A model generated the notes under the pieces. The model ran no database searches. It saw only the letters and a program-made list of their open reading frames with translations, and was not told where the DNA came from. The translations under genes were made by a program, and so were the position numbers. A stretch of 64,000 nt of DNA. Source: Galeruca laticollis (Eukaryota > Arthropoda > Insecta > Coleoptera > Chrysomelidae). How positions within the stretch are numbered: the first letter of the stretch is position 1; each line of letters begins with the position of its first letter. The stretch lies in assembly GCA_963921935.1 (NCBI GenBank), contig OY998181.1, forward strand, positions 118,316,957 to 118,380,956, written 5' to 3'. Shown here one piece after another: positions 31,651 to 44,128 of the stretch.

Positions 31651-32560
31651 TGAGCAAACAAAATAATCACAATAACAACTTTAAAATAATAAAAAATAAC
31701 AAAAACTCACAATCAATATGCCTAAAAAACAAACAAAAAATAATACTTCTTTTGAGCACATTTTTGGAATCTACGGGGTCGATTTAGTAGATATCCACCT
31801 TGAAATTTAACAAGAGACGTGGAATGTGGATTTTGAAATTTAGAATCGCAAGTCTCGCTATAATTGAAAGTACACGGTATCGGTTAAAAATTCATAGAGT
31901 CCACAATAATCGGAATTTTTATCTGAAATTTGGACAGGATGGTCTTTGATAGTGACTGAATATAGAAAAGCATCAAGAGACGCGTAGGAATACTATTCTA
32001 TAAACGCGGTGAACGAGAAGTGAGGTTATGTAGAAAGCGATATTTTCACAATTCTATGACTTGTAACTTCTAAACTAAATGTTGTACGAAGTTTTCGAGC
32101 ACATTTTTGGAATCTACGGGGTCGATTTAGTAGATATCTACCTTGAAATTTAACAAGAGACATGAAATATGGATTTTGAAATTCTGAAATTTAGAATCGC
32201 AAGTCTCGCTATAATTGAAAGTACACGGTATCGGTTAAAAATTCGTAGAGTTCACATTAATTAGAATTTTGATCTTAAATTTGGACAGCATAGTCTTTTA
32301 TAGTGACTGAATATAGAAAAGCATCAAGAGACGCGTAGAAATACTATTTTATAAACACGATGAACGAGAAGTGACGTTATGTAGAAAGCAATTTTTTTCA
32401 CAATTCTATTACTTGTAACTTCTGAACTAAATGCCGTACGAAGTTTTTGAGCACATTTTTGGAATCTACGGGTTCGACTACGTAGATGTCCACCTTGAAA
32501 TTCAACAAGCGACGTGAAATGTGGATTGTAAAATGGATTGAGCAAACAAAATAATCACAA
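31651..32560. repeat. ~345-bp tandem repeats bounded by 22-bp direct repeats
   Basis: Units starting GAGCACATTTTTGGAATCTA begin at 31754, 32097 and 32449 (periods 343 and 352; the third is partial). The block is bordered by a 22-bp direct repeat starting TGAGCAAACAAAATAATCAC at 31651-31672 and 32539-32560. It separates the two Harbinger genes. Confidence 0.85.
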
Positions 32561-32570
32561 TTTCTTTCTC

Positions 32571-33382
32571 TTAAGCTTTTTTGTTTCCTCCCATTTTTCT
32601 TCTTTCCATAATCGTTTTTCTTATTTTCCCTTTCGCCTTTTTTTCTTCTAATTTTTTCTTCTCATATAAGTACATTTGGAGAGAAAGAGTATTCAACGTT
32701 CTTTTCTTGCTAGTTTTCGTTTCTGAATTATTTATTATTTTCTCATCTTCGTTTATGGAGACATCACTGGGGATATTGAATGAGTCGCCCAAATTCGCAA
32801 CAGGTGGATCACTTGAATCTTTCTGTTCCAAGACTACATCCATAATTTCAAAATACTGCCACGTTATTGCACTTTCTCCAGTTTTCTTTTGCTTTTGTTT
32901 ATTGGTCCTATATGTTGTCAATAGGCCCCTGTATTTGTTGTCGCCTGCGTTAGGCGTCACTTCAATGCCTGTTATATTATTCACTTCGTCAGCCACCAAC
33001 TTCTATAGCTTACTTTTTTTGCATGTTGGATTTGAAAATTGGGCCTCCCTCTGTAATCGACATTCAAGTAAACATCTACTTAAACTATTAGTCCAAATAA
33101 ATGCGATTTTTTCAACATCACCTTGGCTGTTATTTGGCTTGTGTTTTTTTATCTGAAATGCATACTTATGTAAAATTTGTGAACAAAAATAACATGATCA
33201 TCATACATTAAATTGTCCTATGGCATTTGAGGAGCTAGGGAACCTGGAGTCGTAAGTACTTTTTAATGGCATATACGAAGCGGAAGGTTTGGCAGATATT
33301 TTCACTGCGGAAGCTGTTGCTGTACGTCCAACATCACTTTAAACATTTCACCATTATCGGATAATTCCATTTCATAATCCAT
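32571..33382 (-). pseudogene. Myb/SANT-like DNA-binding protein of the Harbinger element
   Basis: Minus-strand gene, tail to tail with the transposase. The conserved block reads 'EKIAFIWTNSLSRCLLECRL', 'REAQFSNPTCKKSKL', a TAG where Trp is expected (about 33003-33005), then 'KLVADEVNNITGIEVTPNAG' and 'YRGLLTTYRTNKQKQKKTGE'. This is the trihelix/Myb-like pattern found in the accessory protein that guides Harbinger transposase to DNA and the nucleus. The C-terminal third is a lysine-rich coiled-coil-like segment ('YLYEKKKLEEKKAKGK'). The presumed first exon starts at ATG 33382 ('MDYEMELSDNGEMF') and is frameshifted. Confidence 0.75.
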
Positions 33383-33687
33383 TTTTGTTAACAAAAAAAC
33401 AAGTATAAAATTTTTAACAAAACAAAACAACTAACCTCAATAAATAAACAATATTTGCAAGATTGTTCATTGTCATTGCATATGATTGATGATTGTGCTT
33501 TCCCCTTACAAATCTACCAAATTTACCGAGTCTAAAGCCCGGTAGAACTGATGGATGTTCGAAAGAACTATCGGTGAATTTAAGAACGCTGGCATGATTC
33601 TATCGACAATCTATCGGTAAATTTAAAAACGGCTTTGGTAGACACCGTATTTACCGATAGATGTATCGGTAAATTTAAGAACTTCTC

Positions 33688-33951
33688 TATAGAGCCGTAT
33701 CTATAATCTTTGACACTCAACAGAAAATAAAAATCTTCAAACCTTCGATAAATCATCAACCCTTGTTCACCAAGAACATTTTATCTGTCAACTTAATAAA
33801 ACTATACCCAGAAAAATTACACATATCTGAATATCTGCCTCTCGTGTTACGACGCGAAATAATATAAAGTGCTTGAGTGTAGCTTGAGTAATTGAAGATA
33901 AAATATATACATCTTCGAGCATTTTAGAAACTGTGAACAGCTGTAATTATA
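33688..33951. other. Short spacer between transposons
   Basis: Nothing recognised. Confidence 0.4.
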
Positions 33952-34160
33952 TACAGGTTGGCAAATTAATTTTAGCAGTCGAAAGTTTGGCAACGTCCGA
34001 TGCGCCGTAGCAAAGACGTATGCGGATTGCAAGAGCTCATTTCGCTGGCAGAATTCGTAAGTTTCGTTTCGACAGTACAGTTCAGAGAAAAGTGTGATTA
34101 CCAGGGTTGTGCAACACTAACTTGTTCTGGCGACTTCAGAAAGGAAAGTTGTTCATAAAA

Positions 34161-35991
34161 ATGTTGAGTGAGCAGTGTCGTGAAATAATTATGAAAGTTT
34201 TAAATTTCATGACCGAAGAGGCAAACAATGGCAAGTCAACAATTCCATTAACAAAAGTAAGTTTTAATTATTGCATTAAAATTTTTAAACCATAGTAATT
34301 ATTTAACAAAGTTACACTCGATAGTAAATTTTTTAAATCGATTTTCGTACATAAAATATTTGTTGCATAAATAAGTATTCTGTTTCTGCCTATAGTAGTA
34401 TATAAAAGGGCACATGTTTATTTTGTGTAAGATGCCTATTTAAATGTAATAGGCTTTTTAGCCTATAATTATAATTATTATACTCATTTCATACTTATCT
34501 CTATTACGTTTCAGTTTTATTAATTGTTTTGAACCATCTTCCGATTTCAGTTACAATTGCGGTTTGGTCAAATATAAATATGTTTGAGAACTGAAATCTA
34601 AATTAGTATTTTTGAATTTAATACATCTTTTAAATGGCCGAAAACCATGACAAAAATTTTTATTTCAAAGAACGGTTACTGAAAACAAATTTAACTACTT
34701 CCTCATTTTATTTGTATAGAAATACACATTAGTAAAACTTTTGATACAACATTTATATCGACTTATTTTATTGTTAGGTCATTGACCGAGTTTCTGTATC
34801 TGCTGCTACAAAATTTAGCCAAATAACGCTTTCCCGTATTAAAAAAGAAGTTCTGGTAGGAAGTAATGCTGACACTGATGTGCCTACTAAAAAACAAAGA
34901 ACGTCCAGTATCCGTATGTATCAATTCGAAAAAACTATGCTTAGAAGTTGAATAATAAATTTTCACATATCCGAGTAAGAAGTACCCACGTTAAGAAATG
35001 TACACCAAACCTTTGCATATAGTTATGGCTTCGCAGGAAGTCGCGTATTTCTGCGGAAACAAATACGTTCTTTGGGTTTTCGTTGAACCAACATGAAAAA
35101 CAACAGAAGGTTGTTAATGGAACATCACGAAATCAGATATTTACGCCTACTGTATTTAAGAAACATAAAAAGTGCAGAGAACAGAACAAACCTATAATTT
35201 ATATGGATGAAACATACATTCATTCATGCCACACGCACTTTAAAGATGGAGCGACAAGAGTAACGAATGATTAAGAAAACCCGTTTCAAAAGATAATAGG
35301 CTTATCATTGTGCATGCAGAAAGTGAAAATTGTTTTCTACCTAATGCTGGTATTATGTGGAACTCCCAGTCAAAAACAGGAGATTATCATAATGAAATGG
35401 CGTACGAAAATTATGATAAGTGGGTACAAGAAAAACTTATTCCAAACTTACCAAAAAACGCTGTTGTGGTAATTGATAACGCCCCATATCACAATGTTCT
35501 AAATGAAAAATTACTTACCACTGCTTGGAGTAAACAACAATTAAAAAACTGGCTTTCTGAAAGAAACATATATTACAGTGAACAAATGTTAAAACCGGAT
35601 CTTTATAACTTTACAAAAATGTACAAACCGCAATATAAAACTTATAAAACTGATGAATTGTTTATGCGACATGAATTGTAAGTTTTAAGGCTACCCCCTT
35701 ATCACCCGGACTTGAATCTGATCGAAAATCTTTGGGCGGCACTTAAAGAATATGTGGCCAAACGAAAATCTTCAATTTTACAAAGGTTGAAGAATTCTGT
35801 AATGAATTTTTTGACACATTTTCTGCAAATGATTGGAAAGTTAGATGTGACCATGTTAAAAAGATTGAAGATGAATTTATAAACAATGAACCACTTTTAG
35901 GTACTGTTGTAGATAATATTATTATTAATTTGACCGAAGACGAAATAGCGAGGATGATGAAATTGATATAGAAAGTGATTTTGAAGAATAA
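34161..35991 (+). pseudogene. DDE_3-like transposase, spliced, frameshifted
   Basis: Exon 1 (34161 to about 34256) encodes 'MLSEQCREIIMKVLNFMTEE' and ends at a GTAAGTTT donor. Exon 2 starts after TTGTTAG at about 34779 with 'VIDRVSVSAATKFSQITLSR', an HTH-like segment, and 'KKQRTSS'. The catalytic part has 'PIIYMDETYIHS' (first D, about 35200), 'AVVVIDNAPYHN' (second D, about 35470) and 'LRLPPYHPDLNLIENLWAAL' (third E, about 35680-35745). Breaks: TAA at about 35272 with a frame change, TAA near 35681, and a shift near 35770 and again before the acidic end 'SEDDEIDIESDFEE'. Its relative at 11626-12815 lacks the first D. Confidence 0.85.
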
Positions 35992-36060
35992 TTTGTAGAT
36001 GCACGTCATTATTTTACTGTTGATGATCCATGTACATCTAAAACATATTTTTCATCGTAG

Positions 36061-37110
36061 TGTTTGTTTGTAGGTGGTATGACTGAATACATTAAACGCA
36101 ACAAATGTAAAAATGTAAATAGGTGTTATAAAATTGTAGAAATTACAAACGAATTCCACTAGAGTAATATAATATTTGTAGCACATATGTATATAGTTCA
36201 AAATAAAAAATACCCAGAACTAAGATTTTTTTGATTTGCCAGTGCTAACTCTGTATAAAGTGTGAAGGGATGTTCTAATTTCATTGTTAATATTTGCAAA
36301 AAATCCAACAAATTATATATGAAAGTAGAAATATCTACCACAAAAAAGCTTTAATATTTTATTATTTTATTTATATTATTAGTATACTTATTAGACCATC
36401 TCTAAAGGCGATTTCTCCAATTTATTTTTCAAATTTTATGTATAAACCCGAATTTTTACATTATTATCTACTACATATTATTAAGAATAACAATTTTAGA
36501 AAGTTTAACAGGTAGGTATGTCATTAACTATCACTACGAACAGATAGGAAAAATTGTTGGCCATTGTTAAATTTAGAAAGTCGTTTAACAATCCTTATCA
36601 TATTGTACGCTTTATCTACAAAATCTACCTGAATTCCAATTTATATACAAATAAACCTCAATGACGAATATTATGAAGGGACCACTTAAAAGACATTAAT
36701 TTGAAGTAAAGGTGGAAGTTTGTGTCTCTTGGAATCTATTTATTATTTATTATTCACATAAAATAATAAAGGGTAATTATAGAATTCCACGTATGGTTTT
36801 TGAAGCAAGAATTATGTCTGTACAAAAAAAACAATTTCCGTAGAAAAATCTAATGGTTTTTATTTCGTTATCCATTTAATTAATAATAAAGAACACATTA
36901 ATGCTATTTTGTTTTGTAAACTCGATTTTGTATAGCATTATACATGTGCCCAAACTAATTATTTTTAAATCCAAATTCAAAATATTGTTATACCCTCGTA
37001 CGTATTAGCAGCCTCACAATCTTTGAAAATGTGCATGCGGAATGTACCTCGCTTGCTCTTCCCGGTAACTGCGTTTACAACGTTGTCAAATTGAATGGCT
37101 TCTGGCGCTT
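36061..37110. other. Non-coding right third of the IS630/Tc1 element
   Basis: AT-rich, no open frame with identifiable similarity, ending in the right terminal repeat. Confidence 0.4.
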
Positions 37111-37136
37111 CGCCAAAATTAATTTGCCAACCTGTA

Positions 37137-37690
37137 ACTATTTATCAACTCGTCGTGGACATTTTATTGTTCTACCTTTCTAGTATTTTTTGTAAAGTGA
37201 TTTACGTTGTAAATTTTGCTGTTATTGTAATTGTTTATTTTATAATAACATACAGTTCATTCAAAACCCATATAAAAATCTAGTTTACCTACCTTACAAA
37301 TAATGTAAAAAAAGAATGGTTTAGATAATTAAACATATTTCAGAAACTATCTTTAATTATGAAGATTTGAAAAAAGATTCTTAAAGCGCAAAAAATGTCT
37401 TAAACTAACTAACAAAAACAACAGATAATTAAAAAATTGGGATACAAATATTTTGTTGATGCACTATTGCAAAAAATCTAAACACACGATGTTTAGATTT
37501 TTTGCTCTATAAAGATCTTTTTGAAATATTTCAAAAAACCAAACCAATCTTTTTTTATGTTATTGTTTATAACTTTTGAAATTTTTGCCGGTTTCCTTAA
37601 TTTCAAAACCATATATTGCTCATACTGTGAGAAATATTATTTCTCACGGCATTTGCCCATACTAAGTAATTGTACCAAATTCAAACCTTG
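37137..37690. other. Spacer before the Tigger-like element
   Basis: Nothing recognised; the left Tigger boundary may lie at about 37670-37690. Confidence 0.35.
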
Positions 37691-40600
37691 CACCAAATTC
37701 GGACACTTTCCATGTTAATTGCTAGAATAAGATTTCAGTTTATAAAACGACGATTTAGATACATGTCGAGCCATCTATAATGATGTGGTCATAATATATT
37801 TCAAATGTCAGGCTAGCCAACCAAACAAATCATTTCTAGCAGCTCGTTGAAACTGACAGGGCGTAGACAGGTGTGTTGTGTTATAAGCCTAACGACTTTT
37901 CGTTATATTTTCAGGTAAGATTTATTATTACATTTTTGTTGCAAAAACATATTCTATATCTGTAGCATGTTTTTATATGATAATTGTACATGATTTTGAA
38001 GAAATAATTACTTTTTTATATTATTACCTCGAATTATTAGGGTGTCAGTATTACAGCCAACGGAAATAGCTATTCCTGAATTCGGACACGGGGTCTCCAA
38101 ATTATGTTCATATTTCAATATTTTAAGTTATGTATCTTACATCTTTTTCTGATCAAAGGAGCATTGTATTCCACGATCTTCGTTTATTTTTGTAAATTAT
38201 AATATGGTGTCCTAATTCTGACACGGGGTGTCATAATTACATCCAATGATGTCCGTTTTATGTACATGTAATGTTATCGTTGTTACAGAATGTCCTTAAA
38301 GAAAAATTGTGAATATTCATCAGACACACTAATATCCGCATTAGAAGCTATAAAAATGGAATGGCTATTAAAGCTGCAAGTAGAGAATATAATATTCCCA
38401 AAACTACCCTTCATTCAAAATTTTATGGAAAGTATCTTGTTGAGTGTAAAGCTGGAGCCCCTACAACTTTATCGAAAGAAGAAGAGGACACCCTAGCAAA
38501 GTGGATAATAGCGGTAGCTAAAGTAGGATTTCCGGTAACCAAGGAACAACTACTTGAAAGTGTATGTGTGCTTTATAAAAAAAGAAAACAACAGATCTCT
38601 TTAAAAACAAGGAAAAAACTTGCCTACCTGGCAGACACTGGTATGAAGGCTTTCTGCGACGTCATAAGGAAATCTCTACATGAATGACTCAAAATTTAGT
38701 TCCCGCTAGGGCTCAAATCACTGAACGAAGCCTTCGAAACTGGTTTGTAGAAATTGAATCATATTTTCTTGCCGAAAATTTCATGGAGATTACACAAGAT
38801 CCTAGACGAACATTTAACGCAGATGAGACTGCTTTTTTCTTATGTCCAAAAGGAACAAAAGCTCTTTTACTCAAAGGAAGTAGAAAGGTTTACAACAGTA
38901 CAGCTAACAATGAGAAGGAATGTTTAACAATTCTTGTTACGGGTAATTGTCTTATTCCAGAACCCTTATTCTCCCATGTTTTTCACATACTTATGTTACT
39001 TACCTACTGTTTTTATTTTACATCAAATGCGGCAAGAGAGTTAGCGCCTCCTATGGTGATGTTCCCCTATAAAAGAATTCCACAAAGTGTTGTTGCACTA
39101 ATGCCAAACGGCTGGGGCCTGGGAAAGTCGGAGTCGGGTTGGATGACAGGCGAAAGTTTTTTGAATATACGTCAAATATTTTGTACCCATGGATTCTTAA
39201 AAATGACATACCATTGCCTGTAATATTTTATGTAGATGGGCACAAGTCGCACTTTACATTGCATCTTAGCAACTTTTGTTCAGAAAAAGGTATCATTTTA
39301 ATTAGTCTGTTCCCTAATTCTACTCATATACTGCAACCTATGGATGTAGAGGTTTTTAAACCTTTCAAAATTGGCTTGAAGAAAGCGGTTGCTAAATTTA
39401 GAATAGGCACTAATAAACACAAAATTCGAAATAACAATTTTGCTCCGTTATTGAATACTGTAAATAAAGACGTCAATACACCTACAATGGTGCAAAATGC
39501 CTTTAAAACTTGTGGATTATTTCCATTTGATGCAGATGCAATAGATTATAGTAAGCGAGTAACTGCAAAAGTTACAACAAATACTACAATTACAGACAAT
39601 GCAGTGAAGCTCCAAACTCTGGAGAATGTTGAATTCAATACACACCATTTGAATTTCATTGAGACATTTTTTGAGAAAGGTAGTAGAAATGAAGTAGAAA
39701 AAGAAGTCAGAGTAAAAGTAAATTTAATAGAAGGAAGTGATAACCAAAGCCCAAAAGAAGTTAGTTCTAGTAAATTTATAGTACCGTCACCGTTTAAAGG
39801 TGTATTAGGTATATTATATTGGCCTGAAAAATCAAAGGAGGGAGCGAAGAAAAAAACCTTAGTTAAAATACCTACTGTTGCTAGTTCAGAATAGTGGAAG
39901 GCATTTTATAATGGTAAGAAACGGGCAAAAGAGCAGATAGAACAGGAAAAAGAAAATAGGAAGAAATTGCGCCTGGAAAAGCTAAAAGAAAAGTCAGCAA
40001 AATCTAAGAAAACAGAAAATGAGTAACGGATCCGAACTAAAAAAGACGAATTTCAATGAAAAAGATCCACAACAAAAGAGTGCCAACGAAAAAATGAATG
40101 CTCATGAACACAAAATTAATGTATACTCAGAGAAAAATTTTAAGAAAGGAGATTATGTTATTGTTAATTACATTGACCAAAAATTTCCAGGCATAATACT
40201 TGAAATAAGTGACGAAGAGGAGGCTTACGTAAGTGCTATGATCCCAAGTGGAAGCAGCTGGAAGTGACCTTCTAAAAAAGATGTTATTTGGTACACGTTT
40301 AACGACATTGAAGAAAAAATTAGCAAGCCTCTACTAATAAACAATAATAAAAGAGGTTTATTCAGGGTACCTGCAATTGAAAAGTTCATAAATATACAAT
40401 AATATCAACTTTTTACAACAATTTTTACTCCCATGTCACAATTAGGTTAAGTTTGTGTCCGAAATACCGACACTGTCCGTTTTTTGTACCTGGGGGTATA
40501 ATTTTTTAGCTCTTTAGTTGGATATCTGTGCCCGAATTAGGATCATGGTTTATACTATTATATTTCATTTTTTAAGAAAATATCTATTTTCCTGTATTGT

Positions 40601-40735
40601 TTTCAGTTCTTAACATAAATAAATTGAATGTTCACGAAATCAGATTAATTTTTTTCATTCGGGTGTCACAAATACGAACAAAGTTACCAAGAAAGTGAGT
40701 AAAGCTATTCCTTAAGATGTCCGATTTTGGTATAT
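37690..40735 (+). mobile_element. Tigger/pogo-like DNA transposon (ends approximate)
   Basis: The element contains a pogo-type transposase. Subterminal motifs of the kind TTCGGACACGGGGT recur at about 37697, 38078 and 38215 (left) and in reverse form at about 40455-40735. A possible terminal pair is ACCAAATTCGGACACTTTCC at the left and ACCAAAATCGGACATCTTAA (reverse complement) at the right. No TA duplication could be fixed, so the boundaries are tentative. Confidence 0.55.
38290..40401 (+). pseudogene. Tigger/pogo (DDE_1) transposase, frameshifted
   Basis: Domain order: an N-terminal Psq-type HTH ('AIKAASREYNIPKTTLHSKF', about 38364-38420) and a CENP-B-like second HTH ('LSKEEEDTLAKWIIAVAKVG'). 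The DDE core follows with 'RRTFNADETAFFLCPKG' (first D, about 38820), 'PVIFYVDGHKSHFTLHLSNF' (second D, about 39220) and 'LFPNSTHILQPMDVEVFKPF' (third D, about 39310-39360). The C-terminal 'GDYVIVNYIDQKFPGIILEI' domain (about 40160) is common in insect Tigger proteins. There are frame changes near 38350, 38680 and 39170, an insertion of about 25 codons near 38975-39040, and stops at 39892 and 40024. It would catalyse cut-and-paste at TA sites. Confidence 0.85.
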
Positions 40736-40980
40736 TTACCTTTTCAACAGTGGTTCCTCGATGCCTAGACTATTTCGTTGGGGGATCTTCGATGCCCAGA
40801 CTTTTCCTATACAACTATTTACTTGCATTCTTTAAATTGGTACCGTTGTAGAAAAATTAAAGTGTGCAACATGTGGTAAAAATACTTTTCTCACTCGTGT
40901 GTTCGCAGCACTCGCCTGTCAGGCTCGTGCCACAAACTTCCACACTCGTGAGATAAGTTGACTTGTTGCACAATCTTATA
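40735..40980. repeat. Flank of mariner element 1, related to 44.7-45.1 kb
   Basis: Contains inverted relatives of the 34-bp unit seen at 44696-44815 (CTCGATGCCTAGAC at about 40757, TTCGATGCCCAGAC at about 40789), followed by GTGCAACATGTGG-type sequence also echoed near 45016-45120. Confidence 0.5.
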
Positions 40981-41655
40981 CCGGGTGGCCCACCACATTC
41001 GCCTCGGTATTTCTACGAGAAATGAAGAGAGTTAGGGGAAAACATTTAGCACAGTCATATGTGGGTCCATGAAGAGCATATTCCAAAATTATTTTGGAAT
41101 ATATAGGGTGATCGCCAAAAAAATAACATACCAAGGTTATATTTTTTCTTATGGAACACCCTATATTCTTCTATATTTCTAGATACTATAGACAAAATAA
41201 AGGTGAAATACTATTATATTTCCCATACTTAGAACTGACCGTTTCTGAGAAATTTTGAGAAACTTAAAAATACAGACTTTAATTTCAAAATTGTTTTCAC
41301 CCAGTAACGTATAACGAGCTGCTCGTGATTAAATGTACTGCTTAGCTCAAAGGTTAAAGTTAACTACTACATGAAATTTTAATGCAATATTATACAGAGT
41401 GACGAAAACAATTGCCTCAAAATTTGGACACACATTTAATCGAATAACTTCTTAAAGTTGAATGAAACACCCCGTATTTAGTGGCGTAATTTGACGCAGA
41501 ATTAGATTTCCTTCAAAACTATATTAGGGTTCCCTATACCTATCTCTTCCGCTTTTTACAAAAAAAAGCGTTTTTATATTTCACTTATGAGTAATCTTTT
41601 TATCTTAGAAATGAAACACACTGTATTATAATGAAAAGCTTAAAAAGCGCTTTAA
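40981..41655 (+). repeat. Left long TIR of mariner-like element 1
   Basis: About 675 bp, matching the reverse complement of 43215-43887 with small indels and substitutions. Confidence 0.85.
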
Positions 41656-42079
41656 AAACCTTTTTATTAAGGAATACGTAGATTCGCTATAAGCACAAGT
41701 TTAAATTTTTGGAAATACGGTGTATCTAAAATAAAATGCAGGCAAATGTAAAAACTCAAATTTATAGCCATTTCTGAAATATTAAAGCATTCTTCAAAAT
41801 AAGAAGATGAACGTGGCTTCATTATTGAGGCGAAATATGTTAAATTCGCTTCATATTGAAATAAATACCAAAATTACAATGTGGGGTCAATAAAAACATA
41901 CATTTACGATTTCCTGTGAAACTTATTATACTATTTTTTAATAATAGTAGGCTCTGGCCTAGATGACGTTAATTGTTATTATGAAACAAAAAATATTTGA
42001 CAGTGACACAACTTGTTAATCACACCATTATCATTGTTTTAACTAGTTTAAAATTATTGTCTTTTTGAAATATTGTATA

Positions 42080-43120
42080 ATGAGAACGTATCGCCAGGAA
42101 GAACGAATTGAAATGATTTTGATAATTGGTGCGTGTGAAGAAAACTGTTTATTAGATTCAATAGTATATGCCCAAAGGTATCCTAGCAGGAGTTATCCTA
42201 ACAAGCGTTCATTGGAAAAGTCGTTGCAGCTTTTCCGAAGAACAGGCAGTGTATCTTATAATATGCAAGAACGGCAAAAACCGGTTACTGGAAATGAGGA
42301 AAATTAATATTTAGTGATGTTATCTCTAGTTGAACATCCTCACACAAGTCAGCGAAAAATATGTGAATTAACTGGAGTAAGCAGACAGGGTATCCAAAGA
42401 ATAACTAAAAAGTACAAATTCCACCCGTATCGCATTCAACTACATCAACAGCTTTTTGAAGAATATTATGATCGACGACTGAATTTTTGTTTATGGGTTT
42501 TAGAAAAGTTTGGTGATGAAGAATTTTTTTTATTATGTCCTTTTTTCCGATGAGTCAACTTTTCATAAGAACGGATCAGTTAACAGACAGCTTTCACTAT
42601 TACAGTGACGAAAACCCTAATATTTTTAGAACCCTTGATCACCAGAACAGATGGTCTGTTAATGTGTGGGGTGGAATAATTGGAACGCAAGTAGTAGGTC
42701 CTTACTTTTTTGATGGTCACGTAAACGGCGAAATTTGCCTGTGCTCTTGGGAAGTATACCTATTAATATTCGTCAACGGATATGGATGCAGCTAGATGGT
42801 GACCCTGCCCATTTGATAGACGTGTTAGAAACGAGTTAGATCGACAATATACAAATAGATGGATAGGAGGAGGAGGTCCACAGAACTGGCCAGCCAGGTG
42901 TCCAGACCTTACAAGTCCGGACTATTTTTTATGGCGATATATCAAAAATATTGTTCACGATACACTGCCAACGACACCTCAGGATATGAAAGTACGAATA
43001 AGAAATGCGTTTCATTCCATACCGCAAAATATGTTATCCAGAGTTCAGCACTCATTTCAAAAAAGAGGTCGCCTATGCATCGAGAATAATGGACACCATT
43101 TTGAGCATTTATTAAAATAA
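42080..43120 (+). pseudogene. Mariner-superfamily transposase with DUF4817-like HTH
   Basis: Starts 'MRTYRQEERIEMILIIGACE' and continues 'YPSRSYPNKRSLEKSLQLFR', a DUF4817-type helix-turn-helix, then a second HTH 'TSQRKICELTGVSRQGIQRI'. Catalytic landmarks are 'FSDESTFHKNGSVN' (first D, about 42540-42580), 'NVWGGIIGTQVVGPYFFDGH', 'QLDGDPAH' (second D, about 42790-42810) and 'CPDLTSPDYFLWRYIKNIVH' (third acidic residue, about 42900-42960). TAA at 42305-42307 and frame changes near 42540, 42740 and 42830 disrupt it. It ends with the usual 'HFEHLLK' at 43120. Confidence 0.85.
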
Positions 43121-43214
43121 TAAACTATTCAAGATTCTTAATTATCCGACGCCTGAAAGGGCAAAAGGATTTAGAAAAGGAGAAGAAGATTCTTAGTTTT
43201 TCGATAAAATGACT

Positions 43215-43887
43215 TCAAAAATGCTTTTTTGCTTTTCATTACAATACAGTGTGTTTCATTTTTAAGATAAAAAGAATACTCATAAGTGAAATATAAAAAC
43301 GCCTTTTTTGTAAAAAGTGGAAGAGATAGGTATAGGAAACCCCAACATAGTTTTGAAGGGAATCTAATTCTGCTTCAAATCAAGCCACTAAATACGGAGT
43401 GTTTCATTCAACTTTAAGAAGTTATTTAATTAAATGTGTGTCCAAATTTTGAGGCAATTTTTTTCGCCACTCTGCATAATATCGCATTAAAAATTTCATG
43501 TAGTAGTTAACTTTAACCTTTGAGCTAAGCATTACATTTAATCACGAGCAGCTCGTTATAGGTTACAGGGATAAAAACAATTTTCAACAAACAATTATGG
43601 TCTGTATTATTAAATTTCTCAGATACGGTCAGTTTTAAGTATGGGAAATATAATAGTATTCCACCTTTATTTTGTCTATAGTATCTAGAAATATAAAAAA
43701 ATATAGGGTGTTCCATAAGAAAAAATATAACTTTGGTATGTTACTTTTTTTGGGGATCACCCTATATATTTCCAAATAATTTTGGAATATGCTCCTCATG
43801 GACCCACATATGACTGTGCTAAATGTTTTCCCCTAACTCTCTTCATTTCTCGTACAAATACCGAGGAGAATGTGGTGGGCCACCCGG
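43215..43887 (-). repeat. Right long TIR of mariner-like element 1
   Basis: Inverse of 40981-41655. The open minus frame at 43525-43716 is just TIR sequence. Confidence 0.85.
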
Positions 43888-44128
43888 TATAAGTATATTA
43901 AAAAACTTTATGAAAGCTGAAGTCTGGCCGATTTCCGTCACTTTCTTTAAATGAAAGGTATTTAGATACAGATATGTCATCATTGAAATTTACTCAACTC
44001 CCACCTTACTCAAGTTATACTCAAACACAATTCTTCCGTGTACATTTCTTATGGGACACATTCACTCAAGCAATTCGAATTCTCATAGCTCCTCTTCTAA
44101 TGAATAGATCTTGATCGTTTTACTCTCA

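Larger units (their letters stand above)
30018..33687 (+). mobile_element. PIF/Harbinger DNA transposon with two convergent genes
   Basis: Terminal inverted repeats: the left end reads GGAAAAGTTCTTAAAATCCA, and the right end, reverse-complemented, reads GAGAAGTTCTTAAATTTACC. Both continue into further CTATCGGTAAATT-type repeats that also recur subterminally. Inside are a HARBI1-like nuclease gene (plus) and a Myb/SANT-like gene (minus), the two-gene layout known for this superfamily. Exact ends and the expected 3-bp duplication are not certain. An array of ~345-bp repeats sits between the two genes. Confidence 0.85.
33954..37134 (+). mobile_element. IS630/Tc1-superfamily transposon with intact ends
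   Basis: A 3181-bp element. The left terminus CAGGTTGGCAAATTAATTTT and the right terminus are exact inverted repeats for at least 20 bp, both flanked by TA (33952-33953 and 37135-37136), the superfamily's TA target duplication. Inside is a spliced transposase gene (34161-35991) followed by about 1.1 kb of non-coding DNA. Confidence 0.93.
40981..43887 (+). mobile_element. Mariner-like element 1 with ~670-bp terminal inverted repeats
   Basis: The left end CCGGGTGGCCCACCACATTC is the exact inverse of the right end, with TA at 40979-40980 and 43888-43889. The inverted repeats run to about 41655 on the left and down to about 43215 on the right, with only scattered differences. They contain several ACACCCTATATT-type inner boxes. 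The transposase is a single interrupted gene in the middle. Confidence 0.93.

Noticed and set aside
35743..36009. Hydrophobic minus frame considered as an alternative Dscam transmembrane exon
   Set aside because: It is the antisense of the IS630/Tc1 transposase C-terminus, lacks suitable splice sites and does not resemble Dscam.
43525..43716. 63-codon minus frame
   Set aside because: It lies in the right long TIR of mariner-like element 1 and has no coding evidence.
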